Shown one piece after another: positions 19,387 to 28,437 of a stretch of DNA of 64,000 bases. The notes under the pieces are model-generated. The model was not told the origin of the DNA and ran no database searches. It saw nothing but the letters and a program-made list of their open reading frames with translations. Positions within the stretch are counted from its first letter, which is position 1, and every line of letters starts with the position of its first letter. This DNA comes from Enterobacter cancerogenus. Lineage in GTDB: Bacteria > Pseudomonadota > Gammaproteobacteria > Enterobacterales > Enterobacteriaceae. The translations under genes and the position numbers were made by a program. The DNA lies in assembly GCA_000773965.1 (NCBI GenBank), contig JRUP01000008.1, forward strand, positions 124,001 to 188,000, written 5' to 3'.

Positions 19387-20565
19387 TCAACGCTTCACCC
19401 AGCCGAGCGTGCGCGCGGCAAGTGGGTTTCGCAGCCATGGCAGATGGTCCATTGCCACCAGCCCAAGATTTCTTCCCGCCACTAAGGGCGCATAACGATT
19501 GGCAAACAGCCGCACCAGACCATCGGTCACGCCGATTGTCGCGGCGCGATCCGGTTGACGGCGTGCAGCGAAGTGCTGCAAAACGCCATAGCCGCCAACA
19601 TCCTGCTGCTGACGATGCGCGCCTGCCAGCGTTTCCGCCAGCGACATCACATCGCGCAGGCCCAGGTTAAAACCCTGGCCCGCAATAGGATGCAGCGTTT
19701 GCGCCGCGTTGCCCACCAACGCCAGGCGATGCGCCACCTGACGTTCAGCGTTTTGCAGCGCCAGCGGGTACACTTCGCGCTGGCCGGCATGGGTAAAACG
19801 CCCTAAGCGCCAGCCAAACGCCTGCTGAAGTTCGCGCAGGAAAGTTGCGTCATCCCACTGTTTGACCGTCGCTTCAGCCTCAACGGGGTGACACCATACC
19901 AGCGACATGCGATTGCCAGACATCGGTAACAGCGCCAGCGGGCCATGCTCGGTAAAGCGTTCAAACGCACGGCCCTGATATGGCTGCTGCGTGGTGACGT
20001 TGGCAATCACCGCCAGCTGCTGATAATCGTCCCGCTGCCAGGTCATGCCGCATGAAGCCGCAAGGGGCGAACGTGAGCCATCGGCTGCCACCAGCAACGC
20101 GCCCTGTAGCTGCTCGCCGCTGTTGAGTGTCACCGTGACAGACTCTGCTGATCGCACCACCGTCGTGACGTAATCCGGGCAGCGCAGCGTCACACCAGGC
20201 GCACTTTTCAGACGCTGGAACAGGCGCTGGCCCACATCAAACAGCTCAACCACCTGCCCCAGCGCTGGGACCTGATAATCATCCGCCTTTAGCTGCACAA
20301 AACCGGTGTGGCCACGGTCAGAGACGTGAATATCCGTGATCGGCGTGCCGCAATCTGCGAGCGATCGCCATACATCGATATCCGCCAGTTGCTGACAGGT
20401 GCCCGCCGCTAACGCAATCGCCCGGCCATCAAAGCCCGGATGTTTGCGGCTATCCGGCAGACTGCGCTCAATGAGCGTGACGGGCAGTTGGCCTTGCGTC
20501 AGATGCGAAATCGCCAGCGCCAGGGTTGCCCCGGTCATGCCGCCGCCTACAATCAAAATGCTCAT
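19387..20565 (-). CDS. ubiH: 2-octaprenyl-6-methoxyphenol hydroxylase UbiH
   Basis: 392 residues. FAD monooxygenase adding a hydroxyl group at the C6 position in aerobic ubiquinone synthesis. FAD motifs: VGGGMTGATLALAI (residues 6-19), LLVAADGSRSPLAA, and ALVGNAAQTLHPIAGQGFNLGL. The second motif has GNAAQ where many relatives have GDAAH; this variant is usual for UbiH. The start overlaps the pepP stop by 4 bases (ATGA), so the two are translationally coupled. Confidence 0.96.
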   Translation of the reverse strand: MSILIVGGGMTGATLALAISHLTQGQLPVTLIERSLPDSRKHPGFDGRAIALAAGTCQQLADIDVWRSLADCGTPITDIHVSDRGHTGFVQLKADDYQVPALGQVVELFDVGQRLFQRLKSAPGVTLRCPDYVTTVVRSAESVTVTLNSGEQLQGALLVAADGSRSPLAASCGMTWQRDDYQQLAVIANVTTQQPYQGRAFERFTEHGPLALLPMSGNRMSLVWCHPVEAEATVKQWDDATFLRELQQAFGWRLGRFTHAGQREVYPLALQNAERQVAHRLALVGNAAQTLHPIAGQGFNLGLRDVMSLAETLAGAHRQQQDVGGYGVLQHFAARRQPDRAATIGVTDGLVRLFANRYAPLVAGRNLGLVAMDHLPWLRNPLAARTLGWVKR

Positions 20566-21884
20566 GCGTGGCGTGCCGCTGCCATCAAGGCTTCAATCGC
20601 ATCCGCATCTTTAACGACGCTGTCGGTCAGGTTTTCGTTGCCGTCAGCGGTGATCACGATGTCATCTTCGATACGGATACCGATACCGCGATACTGCGGT
20701 GGGACTTTGGCATCCGGCGCAATGTACAGGCCAGGTTCAATGGTCAGCACCATGCCCGGTTCGAGAATGCGGTCACGGCTTGGTGTACCGTAATGGCCGA
20801 CGTCATGCACATCCAGCCCCAGCCAGTGACTCAAGCCGTGCATGAAGAACGGGCGGTGCGCCTGCTCTTCGAACAGCGTATCGATATTGCCTTCCAGAAT
20901 ACCGAGATCGACCAAACCGGTAATCATGATGTGCACCACTTCGTCATTGACGTCGTGGATACTAATGCCAGGGCGGAACATCGACAGCGCTTTGTACAGC
21001 GAGGCCAGCACGATGTCGTAAATCTCGCGCTGAGGTTGGGTGAATTTGCCATTAACCGGGAAGGTGCGGGTGATGTCCCCGGCATAACCGTGGAATTCAC
21101 AACCCGCATCAATCAGCACCAAATCACCATCGCGCATTTCACTTTCGTTTTCGGTGTAATGCAGGATGCAGCCGTTCTCACCCGATCCCACAATGGTGTT
21201 GTAAGAAGGGAAACGTGCGCCGTGGCGATTGAATTCATGGTGAATTTCGCCTTCGAGCTGATACTCAAACATCCCCGGACGGCAGGCTTGCATCGCACGA
21301 GTATGCGCCAGCGCACTGATTTTTCCTGCGCGGCGCAGGATTTCAATCTCAGCTTCGCTTTTGAACAGGCGCATATCATGCACCCACGGACGCCAGTCGG
21401 TGACGGTAGCAGGCGCGCTGAGATTCTGACGGAAGCCGCGACGCAGTTTTTCCAACGCGCTGAACACCAATTGGTCAGCTTCTGCGTACTCACCCTGAGC
21501 GTGATACACCACATCAAGCCCGTTAAGCAGCTGATGCAATTGCTCACCGATGTCATCCCACGGTAAAGCGCGGTCAACGCCAAGCTTAGCGGGTGCGGCA
21601 TCTTGCCCGAGGCGGCGGCCAAACCAGATCTCAGCGGTAAGGTCGCGAACACGATTGAACAGCACGCTGTGGTTATGCTTGTCATCACTTTTGATCAGCA
21701 CTAGCAGCGCCTGCGGTTCATTGAACCCGGTGAAATACCAGAAGTCGCTGTTTTGGCGGAAATTGTATTCCGTGTCGTTGCTGCGGGTCACTTCAGGTGC
21801 AGCGAAAATCAAAGCGGCGCTGCCTGCTGCCATACGGGCAATCAGCGCCTGACGACGTTGCTGGAAAGTATCCAGTGTAATCAT
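20562..21884 (-). CDS. pepP: Xaa-Pro aminopeptidase P
   Basis: 440 residues from ATG 21884 (MITLDTFQQRRQALIARM) with a GGGAG ribosome site; longer starts are not supported. Removes N-terminal residues preceding proline. Pita-bread metalloprotease fold: metal ligands in LVLIDAGCEFHGYAGDITRT (two Asp), HGLSHWLGLDVHDVG (His), LTIEPGLYI (Glu) and GIGIRIEDDIVI (Glu). Second gene of ygfB-pepP-ubiH-ubiI; ygfB ends 48 bases upstream. Confidence 0.97.
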   Translation of the reverse strand: MITLDTFQQRRQALIARMAAGSAALIFAAPEVTRSNDTEYNFRQNSDFWYFTGFNEPQALLVLIKSDDKHNHSVLFNRVRDLTAEIWFGRRLGQDAAPAKLGVDRALPWDDIGEQLHQLLNGLDVVYHAQGEYAEADQLVFSALEKLRRGFRQNLSAPATVTDWRPWVHDMRLFKSEAEIEILRRAGKISALAHTRAMQACRPGMFEYQLEGEIHHEFNRHGARFPSYNTIVGSGENGCILHYTENESEMRDGDLVLIDAGCEFHGYAGDITRTFPVNGKFTQPQREIYDIVLASLYKALSMFRPGISIHDVNDEVVHIMITGLVDLGILEGNIDTLFEEQAHRPFFMHGLSHWLGLDVHDVGHYGTPSRDRILEPGMVLTIEPGLYIAPDAKVPPQYRGIGIRIEDDIVITADGNENLTDSVVKDADAIEALMAAARHA

Positions 21885-21932
21885 GTTTGCACTCCCTGTT
21901 GAAACGGGCACCACGCGCCCGCAATAACGCAC

Positions 21933-22514
21933 TTAGTGTAACGTTGGCTTTTGCACTTCCGGCGCAGTTGGTGTGTGCTGACGAGTGAATGTGTCATGGC
22001 AAAGCAAGGCCGCCACGCGCACATACTCAATCACTTCTTCCAGCGACTGCTCCAGCTCTTCCTGATCTTCATCTTCGTCGTAACCGAGCTGCGCGATGGT
22101 GCGCAAATCATCAATCGCTTCGCCGGTTTCGCCAGTGACTTTATCCAGCTTCGGCTGCGTAACGCCTAAGCCGAGCAGGAAATGATTGACCCAGCCCGCG
22201 AGCGCATCCGCGCGATCGAAGACGGTGATGTCATCGTCTTCCGGCAGCATCAGCTGGAACATGAAACCCTCGTCTTCCAGCGTATTGCTCAGATTTTCAT
22301 GCAGCGCCTGCAGCGGCTGTGACAGGCTTTGTGAAAACGCCATGCCTTCGTTGGTGAGGTCATGGACCATGGTTTTCCAGCGGGTGTCTTTGTTGCCACC
22401 ACACAAAATGCCGGACAGCAATCCGTGCATTTCGGCTGGCGTCATGCCCACGCCCTGCTGAGAAAGGGCTGCGGCTAGCGCGTTGTAACCAGGAGTTTCG
22501 TTCTGTAAAGACAT
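21933..22514 (-). CDS. ygfB: UPF0149 family protein YgfB
   Basis: 193 residues, all-helical family. Recognised by the N-terminal [17 protein letters not shown], the [19 protein letters not shown] segment, the strongly conserved [18 protein letters not shown], the acidic [18 protein letters not shown] run, and the [10 protein letters not shown] end. Molecular role in Enterobacterales is not established; the Pseudomonas homologue was linked to control of the cell-wall-recycling ampDh3 gene. It leads the pepP-ubiH-ubiI unit and is divergent from zapA with 170 bases between. Confidence 0.95.
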   Translation of the reverse strand: MSLQNETPGYNALAAALSQQGVGMTPAEMHGLLSGILCGGNKDTRWKTMVHDLTNEGMAFSQSLSQPLQALHENLSNTLEDEGFMFQLMLPEDDDITVFDRADALAGWVNHFLLGLGVTQPKLDKVTGETGEAIDDLRTIAQLGYDEDEDQEELEQSLEEVIEYVRVAALLCHDTFTRQHTPTAPEVQKPTLH

Positions 22515-22684
22515 AGGCTTTGGTCGTCGTTGGCAGAATAAGTTCGTGTTATGCTACCACCAGGTGCCTCAGGGTTTCCAGAAAAGGGGTTGTAACTTAT
22601 ATCGCGGCTCTATATAGTTGCGCACCTCCCAACCCATTGACAGGTAAGGGAGATGCGAACAGAGTAATCAGTCAGGATGGTGGC

Positions 22685-23014
22685 ATGTCTGCACAACCGG
22701 TAGATATTCAGATTTTTGGTCGTTCATTGAGAGTAAATTGTCCTCCCGAACAGCAAGATGCGCTGAATCTGGCTGCTGAGGATCTCAATCAACGGTTGCA
22801 AGATTTAAAAGTTCGCACTAGAGTCACCAATACAGAGCAACTGGTGTTCATCGCCGCCTTAAATATCTGCCACGAGCTGGCACAGGAAAAAGGCAAGACG
22901 CGCGACTATGCAGCAAACATGGAACAACGTATCCGCATGCTGCAGCAGACCATTGAACAAGCATTAGTTGAGCAAGGTCGCATAACTGATCGCCAGGGCC
23001 CTAAATTCGAATAA
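22685..23014 (+). CDS. zapA: Cell division protein ZapA
   Basis: 109 residues, identical in length to the E. coli protein, from ATG 22685 ([19 protein letters not shown]); earlier in-frame starts would extend into the divergent promoter. ZapA binds FtsZ and bundles protofilaments at the Z ring. The N-terminal beta-rich FtsZ-binding head is followed by a coiled coil ([16 protein letters not shown] through the [11 protein letters not shown] helix). The gene directly precedes the 6S RNA gene, as in E. coli. Confidence 0.96.
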   Translation: MSAQPVDIQIFGRSLRVNCPPEQQDALNLAAEDLNQRLQDLKVRTRVTNTEQLVFIAALNICHELAQEKGKTRDYAANMEQRIRMLQQTIEQALVEQGRITDRQGPKFE

Positions 23015-23053
23015 CACTTCATGGTACTCGTGTTAGAGTGACGGTGAAGTCAA

Positions 23054-23235
23054 TTTTCTCTGAGATGTTTGCAAGCGGGCCAGTCCCCTGAGCCGATATT
23101 TCATACCAACAGAATGTGACGCTCCGTAACCTGTGAGCATGCTCGGTCCGTCCGAGAAGCCTGATGGTTGCGACGGCATATTCACCTTGAACCAAGGGTT
23201 CAAGGGTTACAGCCTGCGGCGGCATCTCGGAGATC
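23054..23235 (+). ncRNA. ssrS: 6S RNA
   Basis: About 182 nt, closely resembling E. coli 6S RNA: 5' TCTCTGAGATGTTTGCAAGC, GGGCCAGTCCCCTGAGCC, CATGCTCGGTCCGTCCGAG, the ACCTTGAACCAAGGGTTC hairpin and the 3' GGCGGCATCTCGGAGA that pairs with the 5' end. The molecule mimics an open promoter, sequesters sigma-70 RNA polymerase in stationary phase and templates short product RNAs. Exact ends are estimated from the E. coli molecule. Upstream zapA and downstream fau match the known context. Confidence 0.96.
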
Positions 23236-23263
23236 TCCTCTTTCGTCCCCTTCGCCAGAGACT

Positions 23264-23363
23264 CATGTTTCAGCAAGGCGGCAAGCAAATGAATCCCAAT
23301 CAGCTTAACAAATTGAGTGATTGGGGTGCATGAGCGCAGTTAACCCCCTGTACCTGAAGTATG
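23264..23363. repeat. Enterobacterial intergenic repeat with imperfect terminal inverted repeats
   Basis: Between 6S RNA and fau. Ends CATGTTTCAG and CTGAAGTATG are inverted repeats (8 of 10). The inside (CAAGGCGGCAAG, GAATCCCAATCAGCTTA, GTGATTGGGGTG, CATGAGCGCAG) matches from memory a short non-coding repeat common in Serratia, Yersinia and Erwinia intergenic regions. It would form a long hairpin in the ssrS-fau transcript. Confidence 0.6.
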
Positions 23364-23425
23364 ACGCGAATCTCCCGCTTCGCATGATATAGTTGGCCAA
23401 ATAGCCGACTCTGCCGGGGGGCATC

Positions 23426-24031
23426 ATGACCGCACCTTCCCTACTTGATCGCCAGGACATTCGTCAGCATGTGCGCCATCTGCGTCGCAACCTTACGCCT
23501 GAACAGCAGGAACAAGCTGCCGATCTGCTCGCCGAGCACGCTATCAACTTTGCGCCTATCGCTAATGCTCAACGCATCGCGCTGTTTTTATCTGTCGATG
23601 GCGAAATCAACACCCGCCCGCTGATTGCCAAGCTGTGGCAGCAGAAAAAGCAGGTTTATTTGCCGGTACTGCATCCTTTCGCTCCCGGCCATCTGCTGTT
23701 CCTGCGTTATACACCTGAGACCTCACTGACCCCGAACAAATTGCGCATCCCGGAACCGCCGCTGGATATCACGCAGATGGCCACACTCGATCAGTTGGAT
23801 GTGATGCTGGTGCCGTTAGTGGCATTTGACCACCAGGGTCAGCGATTGGGCATGGGGGGAGGTTTTTACGATCGCACCCTGCAGCACTGGCAGCAGCATG
23901 GCTTTTTACCGATGGGCATTGCGCACGATTGCCAGCGTGTTGAGGCATTGCCAGTCGCGGCATGGGATGTCCCCTTGCCTGCTATTTTGACGCCGTCAAA
24001 GCTGTGGCAGTGGGATAGCGCAGAACAATAA
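23426..24031 (+). CDS. fau: 5-formyltetrahydrofolate cyclo-ligase
   Basis: 201 residues (E. coli YgfA/Fau 182) from ATG 23426 with a GGGGGG ribosome site. Converts 5-formyl-THF to 5,10-methenyl-THF using ATP. Family motif GMGGGFYDRTLQ near residues 148-159; N-terminal RRNLTPEQQEQAADLL and the sugar-isomerase-like FLSVDGEINTRPLI are also typical. The gene follows 6S RNA and is often read through from it; in E. coli it affects persister formation. Closes at a hairpin shared with serA. Confidence 0.95.
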   Translation: MTAPSLLDRQDIRQHVRHLRRNLTPEQQEQAADLLAEHAINFAPIANAQRIALFLSVDGEINTRPLIAKLWQQKKQVYLPVLHPFAPGHLLFLRYTPETSLTPNKLRIPEPPLDITQMATLDQLDVMLVPLVAFDHQGQRLGMGGGFYDRTLQHWQQHGFLPMGIAHDCQRVEALPVAAWDVPLPAILTPSKLWQWDSAEQ

Positions 24032-24037
24032 AACAAA

Positions 24038-24060
24038 GGGCGCCAAACGATGTGGCGCCC
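24038..24060. terminator. Shared hairpin between fau and serA
   Basis: 8-bp stem GGGCGCCA / TGGCGCCC with 7-base loop. In the minus direction it is followed by TTTGTTTTATT, so it is the stronger terminator for serA; on the plus side after fau the T tract is poor. Confidence 0.8.
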
Positions 24061-24105
24061 TGAGCAATCAGCAAGATGAACGGGCACGCATGGTGCCCTG
24101 AATCA

Positions 24106-25344
24106 TCAGTACAGCAGACGGGCGCGAATGGTGCCCGGAATCGCTTTCATCAGCTGCAGCGCTTTTTCCGCCACATCTTCTTCTGCATCGATATCGATAA
24201 CCACATAACCCATTACCGGCGAGGTCTGCAGATACTGAGCGGCGATGTTGATGCCCTGCTCGGCAAAGATCTGGTTAATCGCGGTCAGCACGCCAGGACG
24301 GTTCTCATGGATGTGCAGCAAGCGGCTGGCGCTGGCAGCGTGCATCGGCAGAGACACTTCCGGGAAGTTAACCGCAGACAGCGTAGAACCGTTGTCAGAG
24401 TATTTCGCCAGCTTGCCCGACACTTCCAGGCCGATGTTTTCCTGCGCTTCCTGAGTCGAGCCCCCGATATGTGGCGTCAGGATCACGTTATCAAACTCGC
24501 ACAGCGGTGAGTTGAACGGATCGCTATTGGTCGCTGGTTCAACCGGGAAGACGTCGATGGCCGCGCCGGACAGATGCTTATTCGCCAGGGCGTTGCACAG
24601 GGCTGGAATATCAATCACGGTACCGCGTGCGGCGTTGATCAGCAGTGCACCCGGCTTCATCAGCGCCAGCTCTTCAGCGCCAATCATGTTCTGCGTTGAA
24701 GCGTTTTCTGGTACGTGCAGGCTGACCACGTCGCTCATATTCAGCAGATCTGACAGGTGGCGAACCTGAGTTGCATTCCCCAGCGGCAGTTTGGTTTCGA
24801 TGTCGTAGAAGAACACATGCATGCCGAGGCCTTCGGCCAGCACGCCCAACTGCATGCCGATATGGCCGTAGCCAATGATACCCAGCTTCTTACCGCGCGC
24901 TTCGAACGAGCCGTTAGCCACTTTGTTCCAGATACCACGGTGTGCTTTGGCGTTCGCTTCAGGAATCCCGCGCAGCATCAGCAGCATTTCACCAATCACC
25001 AGCTCAGCCACTGAACGGGTGTTAGAGAATGGCGCATTGAAGACCGGCACACCGCGTTTTGCGGCCGCATTCAGGTCAACCTGGTTAGTACCGATACAGA
25101 AACAGCCCACTGCGACCAGCTTCTCAGCCGCCGCAAAGATCTCTTCAGTCAGTTGGGTACGGGAACGGATACCAATGAAGTGCGCATCGCGGATGGAGGA
25201 CTTCAGCGACTCCGCATCCAGTGCCCCTTTGTGGAATTCGATGTTGGTGTAACCTGCAGCACGCAGATTATCCAGTGCACTCTGGTGAACGCCTTCCACC
25301 AGCAGGAACTTAATCTTGTCTTTTTCCAGTGATACCTTTGCCAT
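24106..25344 (-). CDS. serA: D-3-phosphoglycerate dehydrogenase
   Basis: 412 residues. First step of serine synthesis: oxidises 3-phosphoglycerate with NAD. Substrate domain at the N-terminus (KFLLVEGVHQSALDNL), NAD motif LGIIGYGHIGMQLGVLAE around residues 153-170, catalytic His in LTPHIGGSTQEAQENIG, and a C-terminal ACT domain (about 335-412) that binds serine for feedback inhibition (HIHENRPGVLTAIN). The first 12 residues match E. coli. Upstream is a 250-base gap to the rpiA terminator which should hold its Lrp-type promoter. Confidence 0.98.
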   Translation of the reverse strand: MAKVSLEKDKIKFLLVEGVHQSALDNLRAAGYTNIEFHKGALDAESLKSSIRDAHFIGIRSRTQLTEEIFAAAEKLVAVGCFCIGTNQVDLNAAAKRGVPVFNAPFSNTRSVAELVIGEMLLMLRGIPEANAKAHRGIWNKVANGSFEARGKKLGIIGYGHIGMQLGVLAEGLGMHVFFYDIETKLPLGNATQVRHLSDLLNMSDVVSLHVPENASTQNMIGAEELALMKPGALLINAARGTVIDIPALCNALANKHLSGAAIDVFPVEPATNSDPFNSPLCEFDNVILTPHIGGSTQEAQENIGLEVSGKLAKYSDNGSTLSAVNFPEVSLPMHAASASRLLHIHENRPGVLTAINQIFAEQGINIAAQYLQTSPVMGYVVIDIDAEEDVAEKALQLMKAIPGTIRARLLY

Positions 25345-25596
25345 TTCCCGACCCTATTCAGAATTCAACGAGGACTACCATAAGGTAGCCTTCTGCCAAA
25401 ATATCAAAAATTTCGAGCGCGGCAATACAAACGATTGCCTGACCGCCAGCACGCGCCCACGTTGAGGCAGCACAAAGCCGTACAAAATCGTGGGATGCGA
25501 GTGCGCCGAAGTACGAACCTGCTGTTGATGAATCTTTTGTGACATAAGTCACCAAATTTCACCCCAGCAAGAAAAGATGTTTTGCAGATGGAAATA

Positions 25597-25619
25597 ACCG
25601 GCGCAGCACCCGCGCCGGT
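25597..25619 (-). terminator. Hairpin after rpiA
   Basis: 8-bp stem ACCGGCGC / GCGCCGGT with a 7-base loop, followed in the minus direction by TATTTCC. It lies 15 bases after the rpiA stop. Confidence 0.75.
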
Positions 25620-25634
25620 GAGTACGCTATCAGA

Positions 25635-26294
25635 TCAATAAGTGATGGTTTTCACACCCTCTGCCGTGCCGATCAACGCCACATCAGCGCCACGCGCTGC
25701 AAACAAACCTACGGTGACCACGCCCGGCAGCGCATTGATGGCTTTTTCCAATGCAATCGGGTCGAGAATACGCAGATTATGCACGTCGAGAATAATGTTG
25801 CCGTTGTCGGTCACCACGTTCTGACGATACTCAGGCTGGCCGCCCAGCTTCACCAGTTCACGTGCGACAAACGCACGCGCCATCGGAATCACTTCCACCG
25901 GCAGCGGGAAGTTGCCCAGGATATCCACCTCTTTGGAGGCATCCGCGATGCAGATGAACTTTTTCGCCACCGCTGCGACGATTTTCTCACGCGTCAGCGC
26001 TGCGCCGCCGCCTTTGATCATCTGCATCTGTGGATTGATTTCGTCCGCGCCGTCAACGTACACCGACAGCTCATCCACGTTATTCAAATCAAAAACCGGA
26101 ATCCCCAAAGCTTTGAGTTTTTCCGTCGAGGCTTCCGAACTGGAGACCGCGCCTTCAATCTGATCTTTCATGGTGCCAAGCGCATCAATAAAATGCGCCG
26201 CTGTTGAACCGGTGCCAACGCCAACAATGGTGCCGGGTTGCACGTATTGCAGTGCTGCCCAACCAACCGCTTTTTTCAGTTCATCCTGGGTCAT
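25635..26294 (-). CDS. rpiA: Ribose-5-phosphate isomerase A
   Basis: 219 residues, the E. coli length. Interconverts ribose 5-phosphate and ribulose 5-phosphate in the pentose phosphate pathway. Active-site segments: [16 protein letters not shown] (phosphate loop), [11 protein letters not shown] (catalytic Asp), [14 protein letters not shown] (Lys), and the conserved ILDVHNL. It is divergent from argP and ends at the hairpin at 25597-25619. Its position between serA and argP is conserved. Confidence 0.98.
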   Translation of the reverse strand: MTQDELKKAVGWAALQYVQPGTIVGVGTGSTAAHFIDALGTMKDQIEGAVSSSEASTEKLKALGIPVFDLNNVDELSVYVDGADEINPQMQMIKGGGAALTREKIVAAVAKKFICIADASKEVDILGNFPLPVEVIPMARAFVARELVKLGGQPEYRQNVVTDNGNIILDVHNLRILDPIALEKAINALPGVVTVGLFAARGADVALIGTAEGVKTITY

Positions 26295-26475
26295 GGTATG
26301 TTTAAAACCTGTGCGACATCGAAGTGCGCGTAGTATAAAACAAGGCGTCGTAAAAATGCGCGGCTGTTAACGCATCGATTTAAGCCTTTGGAAGCCAGCC
26401 CGCAAAAAAGCGCCGCAGCACAATATGACAGTTTTGTGGCATAGTACTTTCCATCCTGAACGAGAGAGAACAACA

Positions 26476-27381
26476 ATGAAACGCCCGGATTATCGAACGC
26501 TTCAGGCGCTGGATGCTGTGATTCGCGAGCGCGGTTTTGAGCGTGCGGCCCAAAAACTCTGCATCACGCAGTCTGCGGTGTCACAGCGCATTAAACAGCT
26601 GGAAAATTTATTTGGTCAGCCGCTGCTGGTGCGTACCGTGCCGCCGCGTCCGACCGAGCAAGGACAAAAACTGCTGGCACTGTTACATCAAGTCGAGCTG
26701 CTGGAAGAAGAGTGGCTGGGTGATGACAACGGCGGCACCACGCCATTGCTGCTGTCACTGGCGGTCAACGCCGACAGTCTGGCGACCTGGCTGCTGCCTG
26801 CGTTGAAAGATGTGCTGGCCGATTCACCGGTGCGTCTCAACTTGCAGGTGGAAGATGAAACCCGCACTCAGGAACGCCTGCGCCGTGGCGAAGTGGTCGG
26901 TGCCGTCAGTATCCAGCCGCAGCCGCTGCCGAGCTGTCTGGTGGATCAGTTGGGTGCACTGGATTATCTGTTCTGTGCGTCGCCAGACTTTGCCGCGCGC
27001 TACTTCCCGAATGGCGTCACGCGTTCGGCTTTGTTGAAAGCTCCCGCGGTGGCGTTTGACCATCTCGATGATATGCATCAGGCGTTTTTACAGCAGAACT
27101 TTGATCTGTCACCGGGCAGTGTACCGTGCCACATCGTTAACTCATCGGAAGCCTTCGTGCAGTTGGCGCGTCAGGGTTCGGTGTGCTGTATGATCCCGCA
27201 CTTACAGATTGAGCGTGAACTGGCACAAGGTGATTTGGTGGATTTGACGCCGGGTCTTTATCAGCGTCGCATGCTTTACTGGCACCGATTTGCGCCAGAG
27301 AGCCGCTTAATGCGCAGCGTGACGGATGCGTTAATCGCGCACGGTCATCGCGTATTGCGTCAGGATACGGCGACAGCCTAA
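26476..27381 (+). CDS. argP: LysR-type regulator ArgP (IciA)
   Basis: 301 residues from ATG 26476 ([16 protein letters not shown]), preceded by GAGAG; an upstream in-frame start is not supported. N-terminal winged helix residues 1-60 ([25 protein letters not shown]), followed by the LysR effector domain. ArgP senses lysine and arginine and activates argO, lysC, dapB and other genes; argO is 5.4 kb away in this window at 32745. Effector-domain segments [18 protein letters not shown] and [19 protein letters not shown] are typical. Confidence 0.96.
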   Translation: MKRPDYRTLQALDAVIRERGFERAAQKLCITQSAVSQRIKQLENLFGQPLLVRTVPPRPTEQGQKLLALLHQVELLEEEWLGDDNGGTTPLLLSLAVNADSLATWLLPALKDVLADSPVRLNLQVEDETRTQERLRRGEVVGAVSIQPQPLPSCLVDQLGALDYLFCASPDFAARYFPNGVTRSALLKAPAVAFDHLDDMHQAFLQQNFDLSPGSVPCHIVNSSEAFVQLARQGSVCCMIPHLQIERELAQGDLVDLTPGLYQRRMLYWHRFAPESRLMRSVTDALIAHGHRVLRQDTATA

Positions 27382-27398
27382 TCCCAATTACCGATGAG

Positions 27399-27472
27399 CA
27401 TAGCGGCGCAGTTTATCGCATGAATGAACAGCAGTATTGCTGCCGTTCAGCGCCATAAATCACGCCGCTATG
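27399..27472. repeat. REPIN-like inverted pair between argP and yggE
   Basis: Outer arms CATAGCGGCG (27399-27408) and CGCCGCTATG (27463-27472) are a perfect 10-bp inverted repeat; inner GTTTAT (27411-27416) and ATAAAT (27455-27460) pair with one G-U. The 74-base element sits between two convergent genes, the usual place for paired REP elements. Whether the same unit is dispersed genome-wide cannot be seen from one copy. Confidence 0.6.
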
Positions 27473-27487
27473 ATTCAACACATCAAA

Positions 27488-28219
27488 TTACTGAGCTGTA
27501 TTCGGCTTAATCTCGAACACCACATCGACCTGATCGTCAAAGTGAATGCTCTGCTGCTCATAGGTCTGCTGCGCGGTGGTATCCGCAGGTGCGGCAGCCG
27601 CTTTGTACATGCGCGCCATTGGCATTGGCTGATAGTTCGCCACGTGATAGCGGATGCTGTATACCGGTCCTAATTTCGCATTAAAGCCTTCTGCCAATGC
27701 GCTTGCCTGCTGAGTGGCGTTAGCAATCGCCGCTTTGCGTGCCTGATCTTTATAAGCATCGGCATTCGCCACGCCCAGCTCTACTGAACGGATTTCATTC
27801 AGGCCAGATTTCAGCGCGCCGTCCAGCAACTCATTCAGTTTATCCAGCTGACGTAAGGTCACCTGCACCTGACGCACCGCACGATAACCTTTCAGTACGG
27901 ACTTCCCTTCTTTGGTGTAGTCATACTCGGGTTGCGTGCTCAGGTTTGCCGCATCAATATCTTTCTTTTCGATACCGTTCTTTTGCAGGAAATCGAAATA
28001 TTGCGCCACGCGGTCATCAGCTTGTTTTTTCGCATCTGCCGCATCTTTCGAAGAAACATTCACCACGATGGAGAGTGTCGCGATATCCGGACGGGCATCC
28101 ACGCTTGCCTGACCGGAGGTCACAACATGCGGGCCATTCGGGACTTCACCCGCTTGTACCATCGCTGACATTACGCCAGTGCTCATTACGGCGGCCAGCG
28201 CCAGTGCTTTCAGTTTCAC
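27488..28219 (-). CDS. yggE: Periplasmic SIMPL-domain (DUF541) protein YggE
   Basis: 243 residues. Signal peptide about residues 1-23 (MKLKALALAAVMSTGVMSAMVQA before GEVPNGPHV). The rest is a SIMPL/DUF541 domain (VTSGQASVDARPDIATLSIV, LRQLDKLNELLDGALKSGL, RKAAIANATQQASALAEGF). In E. coli it is an oxidative-stress-related periplasmic protein of unclear biochemistry. Position between argP and argO is the ancestral one, but a 4.3-kb insertion now separates it from argO. Confidence 0.93.
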   Translation of the reverse strand: MKLKALALAAVMSTGVMSAMVQAGEVPNGPHVVTSGQASVDARPDIATLSIVVNVSSKDAADAKKQADDRVAQYFDFLQKNGIEKKDIDAANLSTQPEYDYTKEGKSVLKGYRAVRQVQVTLRQLDKLNELLDGALKSGLNEIRSVELGVANADAYKDQARKAAIANATQQASALAEGFNAKLGPVYSIRYHVANYQPMPMARMYKAAAAPADTTAQQTYEQQSIHFDDQVDVVFEIKPNTAQ

Positions 28220-28437
28220 GAAAGTCCTCCTTGAAGGTTCAATTTACAGGTCGCCACTATGGCTAAACCTAAAACACATTACTATGCGTGATGGTCTGAG
28301 TTTGAAATCACCAAAAAGTTCGGATAACGGCGGTTTTAACGTATCCGCGATCGCAAAACCAGGCTGACAGATTCGCGGAAAGTTCGCCTTGGTGTTTCTA
28401 TTAAAGAAACAATTCTAGCCTCCGGGAGAGTTGTATT

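Noticed and set aside
28250..28270. Another GGTCGCCA-like sequence near yggE
   Set aside because: Only a 4-bp GCCA/TGGC stem forms, and it is upstream of the gene rather than after a stop; not counted with the recurrent hairpin.
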